Source: Ascarosepion bandense
Taxonomy: Eukaryota; Mollusca; Cephalopoda; Sepiida; Sepiidae
Direction of reading: 5' to 3'
Assembly (NCBI GenBank): GCA_037127315.1
Contig: JBBBDQ010000445.1
Span: forward strand, 1,807,001-1,871,000
Length of the DNA: 64,000 nt
Part shown: one piece after another, positions 10,673 through 22,869 of the stretch
How positions within the stretch are numbered: position 1 is the first letter of the stretch
Layout of the letters: the number at the start of each line of letters is the position of its first letter
Made by a program: the position numbers and the translations under genes
The notes under the pieces: model-generated
The model's input: only the letters and a program-made list of their open reading frames with translations
Database searches by the model: none
Told to the model about the DNA's origin: nothing

Positions 10673-13096
10673 TATTCGTGGTAGTGCCTATTGTACTGTA
10701 AAACACCGCAAAAAAAAAGTTTATTTCATTTTAAAGAAATATTAAATGTAAAAAAAATGTAATTTAATTGGCATAGTGACAACTAACAAAAATTAACAAA
10801 TTTGTAAAATCTTAGTCTTCTAGGATTTTTTATTTTTTTTAACTTCTAGCAAGCAAGTTAATTTTCATCTAATAAATGTACTTTTTTTTTCTTAAATGAA
10901 TGAAATTGTAAATTCAAATTACAAAACACATTTGAAAAGGAGTCAAAACAAAAAGACGAAAATTAAACAACAACCTGTCATCAATTATGACAGATGATAT
11001 CCGAAAAACAAGACTTGTTTGATCTGAAAAGAAAGTTGGAAAAAATATCTACAACTACAAAAATGAGAGGAAAAATAAAACGAAATTAAGGTCAGTATAA
11101 CAACATTAAAAATAATAAACATAACGTCATTACAGGAGAATTGTCGCTTTTGATATCCATGACTGAAAATATTTTGAACAAAGAGGAGAATCGACGGTAT
11201 TAAACAAAAAAGTAGGACATTCATTGTTTAAAGTTATTTTTTTTTAAAAAGTAAACGGTGGCTTGTTTAAAACTCTAAAAACTTTAAGAAAATCAAATCG
11301 TATCAATCAATTAATTCTACTGACAATTTTTATGTATAGTTTACTTTAAATAAACTTTATTAAAGTACCTAAGTTAGTATGTAAATAAAACTTTACTAGT
11401 AATAATTCTTGTTTACAACATGGATTGGAAATAAGTATTTCCCTGTTGTAAACTAGAATTATTATTTAATTAAAAGTTTTAAGTTATTTTTTTTTTTTTA
11501 CAAACAAAAACATTCCTGGGGCCAGACTGGAATTTGAAATTAAAACGAAAAAAAGAAAAAAAAGAAAAAAAAATTTTATTTTTTTTGTGTGTGTGAAACT
11601 AATGCAATGAAAAAAAATTAACAAACTATTTTAAATTTTAACAAAGTTCTAACAATTAGTAAAAAAAACATTTAAGGGTAACGCCCACTTTTTTTTTTTT
11701 TTAAGGATTTTTCATTTTCTCGATTGCTTGTAAATGACTAATTCGTAAAAGGAATTTTTCACCTCTGGTAAATAGACTTCTTCCTCTCTAGTCTTCTAAA
11801 TGGATGAATTCAACAACACTTTTTTATCGTAAAACTTTATATATATATATATATATATATATAACAGTTCTATAAGTAGAATTTTTTAAGAAACTTACAA
11901 ACAACTGTTTTAACTAGTTTGTTTGTTTTTTTTTTACACGTATATTTTTACATTTTCTGCAACTAAAAAGACACTGAAAAATAACTTTTAAAGACACTAA
12001 AAAAGTAAAAGAGGAAAGAAATATTTCGTTACAATCATATGTTCAAAATAAAAAGAAACATTTTGCATTTACGAAAAAAAAATCTATTCTAATGAATGAC
12101 ATTCGTGAAAAAATAAGAGAAAATTATTATAACTTACTTCAAAATGCTGTCAAAAATAAAGAAAAGGAAAAATATGCAAGCAAGAGTTGACTTGTTTTTA
12201 AAGAAATTATTAATCCATCAGTGCCAGGAGGAATAAAAACAAGAAGGAATTTAGGTAATTTCCCAAAGATGGGAACGGCATCAATTTTTGCTTTCGCAGT
12301 TCGCTTGTCTTTGAATTTTTAATTTAACATAATTTTTTCTTTTTTTCTATCAAATTATCATAATTCCAACGCAGTTGGCTCGCATTCCTCTCTAGCCATC
12401 TCTTTTTAAAACTGCACGTAAAAGTGTAATGGGGGTCGTTAACGTCACTAAAAAAAAAAAAAGTGGCACTGGTAAATTAGATCAAACTTTTTTTTAACTC
12501 AGTCATGAAACGAAACAGCAAGAGAGGAAATCAACAAAACACAGTTCTTATCTCTCGACCACGCACAGACTACAGAGCACTGTGCTTTGATCTTGAAGGA
12601 GTGGGCCTAAAGGAGTTTTCTGCAAATATTTCAATTTCATCAACATTATTTTGAGTTTTTTTTTTCTTTTTTTTTCCCCCATGGACTAAAGAAAAAAAGA
12701 AACTTTTAAACATTAATAACTGACACCAGTGTTTTTCTCCGCTATTTCTTTCTTCAAACAAAAAACCTAACAAGTGACTAAGTAGTAGTGTACACTAAAC
12801 AATAATACACTATTTGACGAGAGCAGCAGATGAGGAGGATTTTGTTAAACAATACGTCAAAATTTAATTCACTCAAGAAACAACTATTTCTGACAGTCGT
12901 GGCCCGGTTGCATTTTTGAACTAAGCATGTAGACAAGGAGATATATTTTTAATCCCTATTAGCAAATTATTGGATTGCTAACCCGGGCTCGGGTTAAACT
13001 TGTTACTAAGAGACATGGATTAAAAGGCAAAGAATAATTGCGTACTTTCTTTAATACATAAATCATAAAATGTTTCGTAATGACAGTTTATAAAAC
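10673..13096. other. Long AT-rich region without recognised elements
   Basis: About 2.4 kb with many A and T tracts, a (TA)n at 11838-11862, and no repeat from the rest of the window. Open frames are short and low-complexity. It could be unique intergenic DNA or an old, unrecognisable repeat. Confidence 0.5.
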
Positions 13097-13165
13097 AGGT
13101 AGATGCTTTTTTAAGTTCTGTCAACATGATGATCATGTTGACAGAACTTAAAAAAGCATCTACCT
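13097..13165. repeat. Perfect 69-bp palindrome
   Basis: 34-bp arms (AGGTAGATGC... to ...TCAACATGAT) with no mismatch and a single central G. No target duplication is visible in the flanks. Confidence 0.9.
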
Positions 13166-13604
13166 AGACGCAGAGGAATATGAGGTTCGCAAAAATAATT
13201 CTAGGATACTCCGTGAAAATGAAATCGCTAAAAAAAAAATCAGCATATCGTCATGAAAACATAAAAAACAATTTTATCGCCAAAATTTTCGTTATTAAAA
13301 AGAAAGATCAAAGATTTTAAATTTAATTAAATGTTTTACTCCTTTTTTAGAACATTCGAAATTTTGATTAAAAAAGTTGTTTTTTGTGTGAACGGGTATT
13401 AATTAGCACAGCAAATTTTACGGGGTTTTTTTTTCTGTTATTTTGGGGGGGGGGGTTCGGTCACTGACACTACACGTGAATTAGGAATTTTTTTCAAAAA
13501 TCAGATAATTGTCAGATTCTAATAAAATTTTCAGGATTTATTCACAAATGAATTATTTCAGAAATTATTTCATTAGAATATTTTGGTAAATTGTGTGTGT
13601 GTGT
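13166..13604. other. Spacer with G11 tract and short (GT)n
   Basis: AT-rich; a run of 11 G at 13445-13455 and (GT)n near 13590. No gene seen. Confidence 0.5.
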
Positions 13605-14216
13605 GTTCCACCACTCCTCCCGGCTCGAATCGAGATATAGGAGAGACAAGTTCGAATTCCAGTTGAGTTCGTTGCATTCACACGCGCAAATACCCTTGGG
13701 AAAGGTATGAATCCGTCGCTTCTCCCTTCATCTATGGGTAAAATAGCAGGACAGATCGAGTTCTATGGCCTTGGTTGACAGAAAGTAATGGCCACCTACT
13801 ACGGGAAAAACTTCTGTCAAATCAGTCATGTCTCTTTCGAGACATGATCGCACAAGCCATTTGATATTTACTCTTCTCCCCCACTTGAGAAAGATGTGAC
13901 ACAAGGTCTTTTTTTAATGTGGGGAACATGAGCACGTACGTGGTCAAATATTACAAGTTCTAAACTGGTTTTAAACTGGTCTTAATTTGGTCATTTTGGT
14001 CCCCAGCCCGAAGGCCGGGTATATTTACTCTTCTCCCCCACTTGAGAGAGATGTGACCCATGGTCTTTTTTAATGTGGGGAACCTAAGCGCGTACGTCCA
14101 GGTAGTGGTCAAGGAATTACCTATCCAACGCGGTGAATAGGTTCAAAACCGGTCAAAACTGGTCTTAATTTGGTCATTTTGGACCCCAGCCCGAATGTAT
14201 GGCACTTCGACTGACT
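13605..14216 (+). mobile_element. SINE-A split by a 157-bp tandem pair
   Basis: SINE-A head to ATGATCGCACAAGC (13605-13857). It resumes at about 14197 with GTATGGCACTTCGACTGACT. The intervening 340 bp is two units of about 157 bp (13866 and 14023) with CTCTTCTCCCCCACTTGAGA, AATGTGGGGAAC, CTGGTCTTAATTTGGTCATT and CCCAGCCCGAA. Confidence 0.65.
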
Positions 14217-14707
14217 TAATTTTATGAAACTTGAGAATTTCAGCGTGATAAATTTTTAGTGATCATATTAGTTAAAAGCAGAATTCTTTGAAGAATTTAA
14301 TTCACCGAATTTTTATTTTTTGCAAAATCGGACCCCGTATTACCGAAAATCTGCTCTGAATCGAAAAGTAAAAAATACGATAAAACTAAGATATTATTTA
14401 ATTAGATCAGTTTTTAACCGCTTAATATAATAATATATATTATGGATAATATTGTCGTAAGAAAACGAGATGTTTTAACTTAAGTAACGGCTTCGACGTC
14501 GTGTTACTTGGAATGATGGACAATTAATTAAAGACGCGGTTCCTCCGATATGCAAACATTCACCCTGCCATATACTAATTAATTCAAAAGACAGCTCGAA
14601 AATATTTAACGCGGGGTCTTTACCATATATTGGGAAAGCTAGGGAAGAAAGCATTTATCCTCCCAATTATATTCCCCCCCCCATTTGGGACATTATTATA
14701 TGCATGA
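14217..14707. other. AT-rich spacer
   Basis: No recognisable gene or repeat; a run of C near 14685. Confidence 0.4.
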
Positions 14708-15085
14708 CTAGCAGTATAGCCCGGCGTTGCGCGGGTGTAATCAAAGCTTTAAAACTAATCCATGGTCCTGGAGCTCAGACTCTTTGGACGTGGGCACGAA
14801 AGACTAAAATACAATAGTTGTTACCACTTAAAGCGAAACCGTAGACTGAGAGAAAAATGAATGGATGTAAGTCAAATTTTGATTTCCTGGTATCGATATC
14901 AAATATTTCGTCGTAAACTGAATTTTGAAGGCTAAATAAGTCCTCTGAGTAAATGGTATCATGGCTGAGACTAAGAACTACAATTATACCTACTTAGAGT
15001 CAAACCCGAAACAAAAACTAAAATAAAAGGGCTGAAAAAAATACAGACATACTGGCAGATAAACAGACACACACAAACATCTTGC

Positions 15086-15158
<73 letters not shown>

Positions 15159-15472
15159 TGTCGATTTTCTGCACTATTATAAGAACTGCAACCTTCAAAC
15201 TTCGGAATATCGATTCTTATGTCTTTGTCTATGAGTGTATGAAATTTGATTAAAATCGGACCACTCCTTCTATAACCCGATTTTTTCGATTATCGATTTT
15301 CGATATTTATCGAGAGTACCTTGATACCAAACCTAGCTAAGAACACTCGCAGACTCTTATAGTACAACTGTGTATATTTTCAAGAAAATCGGTTCAGCCG
15401 TTTTGGAGTCTATAGGTAACGGACAGACACACACACAGACACAGACAAAGTTCATTTATAAATAAGTTTATA
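14708..15472 (-). mobile_element. Non-autonomous Helitron with (TA)n(GT)n core
   Basis: CTAG/hairpin end at 14708-14740. The middle carries (TA)n then (GT)n (15088-15157). The 5' TC end has been overtaken by another (TA)n at 15471-15492. Confidence 0.8.
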
Positions 15473-15775
15473 TATATATATATATATATATTTCGATTTG
15501 TAGATGATATTAGTATTCAACATGTTTTCATTTAAATTGAATACAGACATTGATTGAATATTAATAATAATCAGAATGTTATTTTATATTCAATTTCTGA
15601 TCAGCCCGTGTTTATTTAGTGAACTCATATTCTTTTCGCAGGTTCAAATCCGCTGAATGCAATATCTACGAAGATCAGAAATTTTACAATAATTGATATT
15701 TTTAACTAAAAACCTTGCATATGTTTTGCTTCTTGGAGATTTTTTAATAAAATGCTATGGAATGAAAACTGTATG

Positions 15776-15960
15776 ATTGGTTGGTTGGTTGTTTTGTTTT
15801 ATGGCATATCAACCTCGGCGGGTCATTTATTGCCAACTAAATTTTATTTATTTATTGCTGGTAATACCTTTTTCTTTCAATAATTTATTGTTGTTTTTAT
15901 ATAAGTTTTGTGTCTAGTAATACTTTTTCTTTTCAAGTATCAAGATTCATTGGGATTTGT
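15776..15960 (-). mobile_element. Retroposon B tail fragment
   Basis: The plus strand reads GTTTTATGGCATATCAACCT then CATTTATTGCC, followed by diverged TTTATTGTTGGTAAT-like units: the 3' part of retroposon B only. Confidence 0.5.
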
Positions 15961-15979
15961 TTTTTGAGGGCAGGGTCCC

Positions 15980-16130
15980 CAAGTCCTACCCTGTTATTTA
16001 ACCCATAACTGGAGAGAAGGGGCGGATTAATACATTTCCCAACGGTACCAGTGCTTAAGTGAAAGTGAATGCAGGGTATTCAACTGGGATTCGAACTCGG
16101 CTCACCGATTTCTTTTTCCGACCCGATGAA
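15980..16130 (-). mobile_element. SINE-A fragment
   Basis: Head and early body, from TGTTATTTAACCCATAACTGG to ATTCGAACTCGGCTCACC. Confidence 0.6.
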
Positions 16131-16480
16131 ACTGGTATGAATATCACTCAGACCCGGTTACAGCGAGGCCGTCGCTATATATTACCATAATATATAGCGA
16201 CGGCCTCGGTTACAGACAGACATAGGACCTGTAACAATATTATGGGACTTTACAATGCACACGGACAAAACAATCAAAGCTAATCGCCCGGACATCGTGA
16301 TCCGTGATAGTATAGGTCAATATCTGCAATGTCAAATGTGCCAATTTTCGGGAAGAAAACAGCAGGAAACTGGTATGAACATCACCCAAATCCGGTTGCA
16401 GAGATCGGACCTGTAACTATTTTATGTGAAATTACAATGCACACGGACAAAACCATCAGTGGTGATTGTGAAACTCTGAA
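16130..16480 (+). mobile_element. Non-LTR retrotransposon post-RT fragment, duplicated
   Basis: One frame reads H-T-D-K-T-I-K-A-N-R-P-D-I-V-I-R-D (about 16257-16307), a segment I associate with the region after RT in LINE-like polyproteins. A second diverged unit (16365-16480) repeats AACTGGTATGAACATCACCC and ATGCACACGGACAAAAC. The first unit carries the 45-bp palindrome insertion; the second does not. Confidence 0.5.
16164..16208. mobile_element. 45-bp palindromic insertion with 7-bp target duplication
   Basis: Arms CGAGGCCGTCGCTATATATT (21 bp, perfect) flank CCA. GTTACAG is repeated directly at 16157-16163 and 16209-16215. The sister unit at about 16395 reads straight through as CCGGTTGCAGAGATCGG, giving the empty site. 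A 7-8 bp duplication suggests hAT-type transposition. Confidence 0.75.
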
Positions 16481-16610
16481 AATGATGGGAGGGCACTCAG
16501 AGGGCCGAGATTTTTCTGAGAAGGCGGTAGACAAATCCAAGCAGCGTCTTTATTTTCATACACCACTATCGTATACACAATTTAGAAATGAGTTTGAGTA
16601 TAAGTATGTT

Positions 16611-16917
16611 CAGTCAGTTAAGTGCCATACGTGATACACACTTGGGCGATTATGTCACGAAAGAGACATGACTGACTAGGCAGAAGATTATCCCGCATTA
16701 TGCTGCCATTGCTTTCTGCGGTAGACTGGTTGCCGACCAAGGCTATAGAACCCAATCTATCCTGCTATTTAACCTATAACTGGAAGGAATAGACGTATTA
16801 ATACCTTTCCCAGGGGTATTTGCGCGTAAGTGAATGCAATGAATTCAGCTGGAATTCGAACTCGGCACCCCGATTTCTCGTTCCGAGCCGATATCCAATG
16901 CACCACAACGCACATCC
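16611..16917 (-). mobile_element. SINE-A, near full length
   Basis: Tail CAGTCAGTTAAGTGCCATACG at the low end and head CACCACAACGCACATCC at the high end. Confidence 0.75.
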
Positions 16918-16984
16918 TAAGTATTTTACTTCACTAAATTAAACGGAATGACTTTTTAGTCATAGTAGTGGTGTTCTTATCTGT

Positions 16985-17905
16985 TCTTGCCCTCTTTTCC
17001 ACTCTCAAGCCGTTGGAACACGAGAGAGGTTAATTCCAAAACAAAATTAAAGGGTTAATACTAAAGTTATTACTAGTAGAACAGTGTGATTTGTCTGCTC
17101 TGATTTATTTCCTCCTCAAAACTTTTTTGAAGTACAAAAAATAAATGCAGGAAAAAACTAAATGCAAAAATAAAATAATGCAACAAAATCAATCAAAATA
17201 ATGTAGGTACCACAACTGTAGAAAAATCAGATAAAAAATTAATATATGTTTTCGGCAAAGTTTGACCATACGATCAAGTAACTACTTTGAAATAAGGAAA
17301 TAATTTAAATGATATTTCTCTATGACCCTGAAACAAAATTTCAAGTAGGGCATTAGGATTGACACAAACCCAAATTAATCTATTCTTGCCCTTTTTCCTC
17401 CTCTCAATCTGTTGGACGACAAGAGAGGTTAATTTCAAAGCAAAATCAAAGGGTTAATACTTCTAGAAGTCAAATAACTTATCTCTCAACATAGCTGTCT
17501 TCTTTTGTCTCCCTGTAGGAAGGTTAACATTCAAGAGTGTGAGACCCACCTTCCTGATGTTTCCAACTAGCGTCCAGTTGGCAGACAAAAATAAACGGGG
17601 TTGTAACTGAATACATGTCCCAATGTGGCCCAAGGACAAATGGTGGATATTTTGCTGAATATTCATGGAGCTCAATGTACACACTGAAATTATCAGCCAA
17701 TAACTGAATAGACTTGCCTGTAACAGAATGGAATCTCCCAGGTTATTATTTAAACCATCTACCAATTTGCCCTGGTGGTTTTTTGGTCAGTCAGACCCAA
17801 CTTCTATTCTAGTTGATTACTGGCTGATTGTTCCACAAGATCTTTACAATACTGAAGTCATTACTAGCAGAACAGTGTGATTTGACTGCTCTGAATTTTT
17901 TTCGT
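16985..17905. repeat. Diverged direct duplication, second copy interrupted
   Basis: Copy 1 (16985-17130) and copy 2 (17380-17461 plus 17848-17905) share TTCTTGCCCT, GAGAGGTTAATT and AGAACAGTGTGATTTG. Copy 2 is split by a 386-bp insertion; copy 1 is the empty site. Confidence 0.65.
17462..17847. mobile_element. 386-bp insertion with AATACT target duplication
   Basis: AATACT lies at 17456-17461 and 17848-17853. No terminal inverted repeat or poly(A) is obvious. The minus strand is open for 100 codons (V-D-G-L-N-N-N-L-G-D..., ending R-D-K-L-F-D-F) but I do not recognise it. Confidence 0.55.
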
Positions 17906-18029
17906 CTGCAAAACTCTGTATGTCTCCTTGAAAAACTAAATAGAAAACAAAACGCAGAGGGAAAATTGCTGAAGTTCAAGTCTTATCAAAATCAGAGACT
18001 GAACAGTTTCATAAATTTTTGAAGCTTAT

Positions 18030-18113
18030 AAAATAGTAGGGAGCAACCGAGGGGCCAGCTAAATGTCGGGGGAGGTCCTTGAATCCTTCCGCCTCCCATA
18101 GAACCGCCACTGA
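18030..18113 (-). mobile_element. hAT-type terminus fragment
   Basis: The minus strand starts CAGTGGCGGTTCTATGGGAG, the kind of terminus seen in many hAT elements, followed by GGCCCCTCGGTTGCTCC. Only one end is visible. Confidence 0.4.
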
Positions 18114-18240
18114 GAACAATCTAAGCTAATCATCCATTTTCAAGCATCACTTTGATTAAGATGTTCTGTCATCTGCCACACAGCATCAAGGAAAATACAA
18201 TGATTTATTTCCTGACTCGAAAAATCATAAATTTTAATTT

Positions 18241-19690
18241 TTTTTACTTTTTTTATTTAATCATATCACCCCGAGCAAGGCGGTAACGCCACTGATATGC
18301 AGGGGGCTACGTAATAGTGAAAAGATTGGAAAAGATAAAGCCGGAAACCACATCCTAAACAGGGAACAAGGGATGAGCCTCTTAACCTGTTCAATAGACA
18401 TGGGTGGAGTGTGAACCGAGCGATAGATAGATCTATCTACTCCAATTGAAAAAAAAACAAAAAACAAAGTGAGAAGATTAGAAAAGAGAAAGCCGGAAAC
18501 CACATCCTAAACAGGGAACAAGGGATGAGCCTCTTAACCTGTTCAATAGACGTGGGTGGAGTGTGAACCGGGCGATAGATAGATCTATCTACTCCAATTA
18601 ATGTTCACCAAATACAAGACCCGAGAGCCATCGAGGGTAGAGCCTTACTATGATGAGTTGAATGAGCGTAAGAAAAGGCAAGATATCAGGAAATATAGCT
18701 AATTCTAGAGTTGAACAGGTCAAGATTTAATTAGAGAATGAAAGGTTTTTTGTGGAGATATTAAGAGTATCGAGTTTAGAAAGAACTGGAAACTCAATCC
18801 TAAACAGAAAAGAAGGGATAAACCTCAACGCCTTTTCAAATGACCGGGGAGAGGTATGAATAGGCCAACCTATCTACTCCTATTGAAAGAGAAAAAATAA
18901 AATAAGTAGTGAAAATCAATTCAGAGTTCAGGTTGAAACGTTAAAAGTATAGAGTTGGAGTAGACTTTAGAAGGAACCAGAAACCCAATCCTAAACAAGA
19001 AACAAGAGATAAACCCCTAGTTCTGTTCAAAAGACAAAGAAGGACTTTGTACTGAGGAGAGGCGAAGCGATCTACTCCTGAGTTGAAGTAGATTTTAGAA
19101 AAAAAAAATGAAACGCTAATCTTTAACTGGGAACAAGATGTAAATATCTACGCCTGTTCCAAATATTGTGAACCAAGCAACTGGCGAACCTATCTACTAC
19201 CATTGTGAAGAAAAAAATATAATTAGTAAATAATATTAATAAGAGTTCAGTCAAAGACGTTAGACGTATAGAGTTGATAGAATTGAAGTAGACTTTAGAA
19301 GGAACCAGAAACCCAATCCTAAACAGGAAACAAGAAATAAACCCCTAGTTCTGTTCAAAAGACAAAGGAGAATTTTGTACTGGGGAGAGGCGAAGCGATC
19401 TACTCCTGAGTTGAAGTAGATTTTAGAAAAAAAAACCCAAAAAAAACCCAGTCTTAAACTGGGAACAAGAGAGAAACATCTACTCCTGTTCAAAAGAATA
19501 AGGAGGTGTGTGAACCAGAAAACAAGCAAACCTATCTACTCCTATTGTGGAGAAAAGAAAATATAATTAGTAGATAGAATTTCAGAGCTCAGTCAAAGAC
19601 GTTAGAAGTATAGAGTTTATAGAATTGAAGTAGGCTTTAGAAGGAACCAGAAAAACCAATTCTAAAGAAGAAAAAAGTATTTCGATGTTT
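18241..19690 (-). repeat. LINE-X 3' end with long degenerate tandem array
   Basis: It begins with the LINE-X terminus (AATCATATCACCCCGAGCAA) and continues with about eight units of roughly 150 bp, each with a variant of CCTAAACAGGGAACAAGGGA and CTATCTACTCC. The first two units (18355, 18507) are nearly identical; those beyond 18600 are increasingly diverged. Confidence 0.65.
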
Positions 19691-19954
19691 TGGAAGTTCT
19701 GTAATAATAAATATCGTTTTTTGCAAAAACTAAAATTACTTCTTAACTTGAGAAAAAGCTGAAAGATGAAATTGTCGTTAGTGACCCAGTATTTTTGCAT
19801 ATCTATTTTCCAGTATCACTATAACAAGGATGCTTTGTCATCTATCATACAGCATTAAAGAAAATATAGTGACTTGTTTTCTGGCCTCAAAGATCATAAA
19901 ATGTATGGAGAAAAACATAGTGTTAATCATTCTCGATGTTAATATGTAGTGAAC

Positions 19955-20936
19955 AAAACAAGATCTAGATTTAAAATTCAAATGTGAAGCACTGACACAT
20001 TTATTTTGTTAGAAATTTAAAAAAAGACTCGAATTTACAAACTTTGTCTAGCACACTCGCAAACGCGAATCCGAAAACAAAACTCGTCAAATTTCACACT
20101 TTGATGCGAAATGTTTTTCGGCCAATAGAAAACTAGGAAACACCTAAAAACAAAATTCAAATAATCTTAAATTCTCAGAAACAAATTCTTTTACGGACCT
20201 TTTTGCGAGCCGACGTGAAGTTTGTTCGTCGTCCAATGGCAAGGCCAGAATCACATCCAGAAGTGAATTCCCAAATGACCTATTCGAGCCCAACAAACGA
20301 AATAAAAGTCGGAGCAAGCTCGACCGTCGCCAGAGAGATAAGATGACGAGTGTAATTAACACGTAACCTTGACAAATGTCAAGCGATCGCTATTATTGTT
20401 GTTTCTATCTTTCTCTTTCAACTCTCATCGTCTTCCTTTTCACCATTCACACTGAGCGATAACTTCACAGACAGTCCTACCCAAAAATCATCGTCGTCGT
20501 CCTGCGGCCTCAGCCAAGACAGAACTCACTACACCCTCCAGTATTCCGTGTGCATTTGGAACCCTGGGGCAGTTTATAGCGAAATTCATAATCTTGTCAA
20601 ATAGCTGCGCAATTTCGATGCGAAATGTTTTTCGGTCAATGGAAAACTAGGAAATATCTAAAAACAAAATAGAAAGGCCAGAATCATATCCGGGAGTGAA
20701 TTCCCAAATGACCTACAACCGATATAAAAGACGAGACAAGACGACCGTCGCCAGAGAGTTAAGATGACGTGTTAATTACGCAATTAACACGTCCCTTGAC
20801 AAACGTCAGGCGATCGCTATTATCATCTTTTTCTTTCCCTCTCACCTCTCACCTCTTCTTATACTTGATAACCGAACGGAACACTTTAAAACTGAGCGAT
20901 AACCTCAAAGACATTCCAACCCAACGATAACGCTCA
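19955..20936 (+). repeat. Family D repeat, partly duplicated
   Basis: ACAAGATCTAGATTTAAAAT, ATGCGAAATGTTTTTCGG and GGCCAGAATCACATCC... are shared, reversed, with 57735-58634. A second diverged unit (20600-20930) lacks about 80 bp. Both have a TATA-like ATAAAAG followed by CGACCGTCGCCAGAGAG. It continues after the Helitron at 21691-22000. This may be an LTR-type element, but no coding remains. Confidence 0.45.
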
Positions 20937-21223
20937 TCTAAACTTTGTCTCTGTGTGTGTGTCTGTTACTTATATACTCAGAAACGGCTGAACCGATTTC
21001 CTTGAAAATTTACACAGTTGTACTATAAGCGTCTGCGAATGTTCTTAGCTAGCTTTTGTGTCGAGGTACCCCCAGAAAATATCGAAAATCGCTAATCGAA
21101 AAAATAGGTTTATAGAAGGAGTGGTCCGATTTTAATCAAATTTGATACACTCATAGACAAAGACATAAAAAATGATATTCAGAAGTTTCAAGGTTGCAGT
21201 TCTTACAATAGTGCAGAAAATCG

Positions 21224-21310
<87 letters not shown>

Positions 21311-21690
21311 GAAAGATGTTTGTGTGTATGTCTGTTTATCTGCCAGAATGTCTGTATTTTTTTCAGACCTTTTATTTTAGTTTTTGCTTCGGATTTGGCT
21401 CTAAGTAGGTATAATTGTAGTTCTCAGCCATGATACCATTTACTCAGAAGACTTATTTAGCCTTCAAAATTCAGTTTACGATGAAAAAACTTATTTGATA
21501 TCGATAGCAGGAAATAAAAATTTGACTTACATCCATTCATTTTTTCTTTCAGTCTACGGTTTCGCTTTAACTGGAAACAACTATTGCTTTTTAGTCTTTC
21601 GTGCCAACATCCAAAGAGTCTGAGCTCCAGGACCATGGATTAGTTTTAAAGCTTTCATTACACCTGAGCAATGCCGGGCTATACTGCTAG
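20937..21690 (+). mobile_element. Non-autonomous Helitron inside family D
   Basis: TCTAAACTTTGTCTCTGTG start and GCTATACTGCTAG end, inserted exactly between A20936 and T21691. The core is (TA)n(GT)n (21227-21307). Family D sequence resumes at 21691 (TACATATTTCATACGTTCC), as seen reversed at about 58030. Confidence 0.85.
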
Positions 21691-22446
21691 TACATATTTC
21701 ATACGTTCCTGCCTACCTACACATAAACTCATTCTTGCAAGGACTACTACGAACTCTTGATACCCTTAACTCCTTCCTACTCTTTCTCATTGAACCTTTA
21801 ACTTCTACCAATTCATGTCATTCTGTTCTATTAATATATTTCTATTTAAATATACAAAAGATATACTTTTATTCTTCACTAATATGCCTTTTAATAACCT
21901 TCTGATAATTCTGATAAAACATGTAAGTTGTAGGAAGTTTGGTCATGTTTGACACAAGGCCAATTTAATAAACATAAACCATCTCCCTACTTCTACAGAT
22001 ATGTAAAAAGCGATCGTCTCCCTTCTGACAGAGGTTTATCGATGCTTATAGGACAGTCAGTCGGTAAGAACAGACAGTTGCTGCAGAGCTCTTGATGGAG
22101 GCAGATTGGAAATTTAGTTGCGGTTCGGGGTGACTATGCAGAACGGTAGCAATCCTCTCGCGCTCTTTTACTAGCAGCAAAAGACATACTACAAACTGTA
22201 CACTGTACAGTGTTCCTCTTACGGACGTTACAAGTAAGAGCATCAGGAAGAGATAGCTAAAGTTGTACACAGAAAAATGAAAACATATAAAAAGGTATGT
22301 TGTAAATATCAATATAAATGTATAGAAATTAGCATGGCCACAACATGAGGGACCAGTTTATGTATTGATTATAATATAGAATTGATCCCCCATTTTATAT
22401 CCACATTAAAATTTCTTATAAACAGTTGACATATATATTCTTTTTC
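21691..22446. repeat. Family D continuation and spacer
   Basis: 21691-22000 matches, reversed, about 57900-58060 (ATCAAGAGTT, TGTATGTAGGCAGGAA). A decayed GGGGGATCAATTC palindrome lies at about 22350-22400. No gene. Confidence 0.4.
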
Positions 22447-22868
22447 TATGTGCCTTGTCCTTTCAGGACGTAGGCGATCATGGCTTTCAACGTCTCCCTA
22501 TCCCTGGTGGCTCTTAGCACGCCTTCTCCTGTTACACCATGCAACCCTCGTTCCGTCATCCACCTGATCAGGTCCTTCAAATATGTTATCTATTGCTTTC
22601 CCCTGTCTCTTTTTCTCTCTGTCTTGTTAGTATCAGATTCTCCAAGCTTTCCTTCCTCATTTCCTTCTTCATTGCATGTCCCAGAAAAGTTGTCTCTTCT
22701 TGATGCTCGGTATTAAATTCCTTTTCGTTTTCACCCTTTCCAAAACCTCATCATTGCTCACATGCTCGATCCATGATATTCGCAGCATCCTTCTGTAGAA
22801 CCACATTCCAATTACTTCAAGTTTTTCCTTCATCTTCGATGACATTGCTCAATATCAGGGATAGAGCT
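22447..22868 (-). mobile_element. LINE-Y C-terminal fragment
   Basis: It starts with the reversed terminal motif TCCTTTCAGGACGTAGGCGA. The minus strand at about 22800-22700 resembles the R-R-M-L-R-I-S-W segment seen at 29560. Confidence 0.55.
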
Positions 22869-22869
22869 T

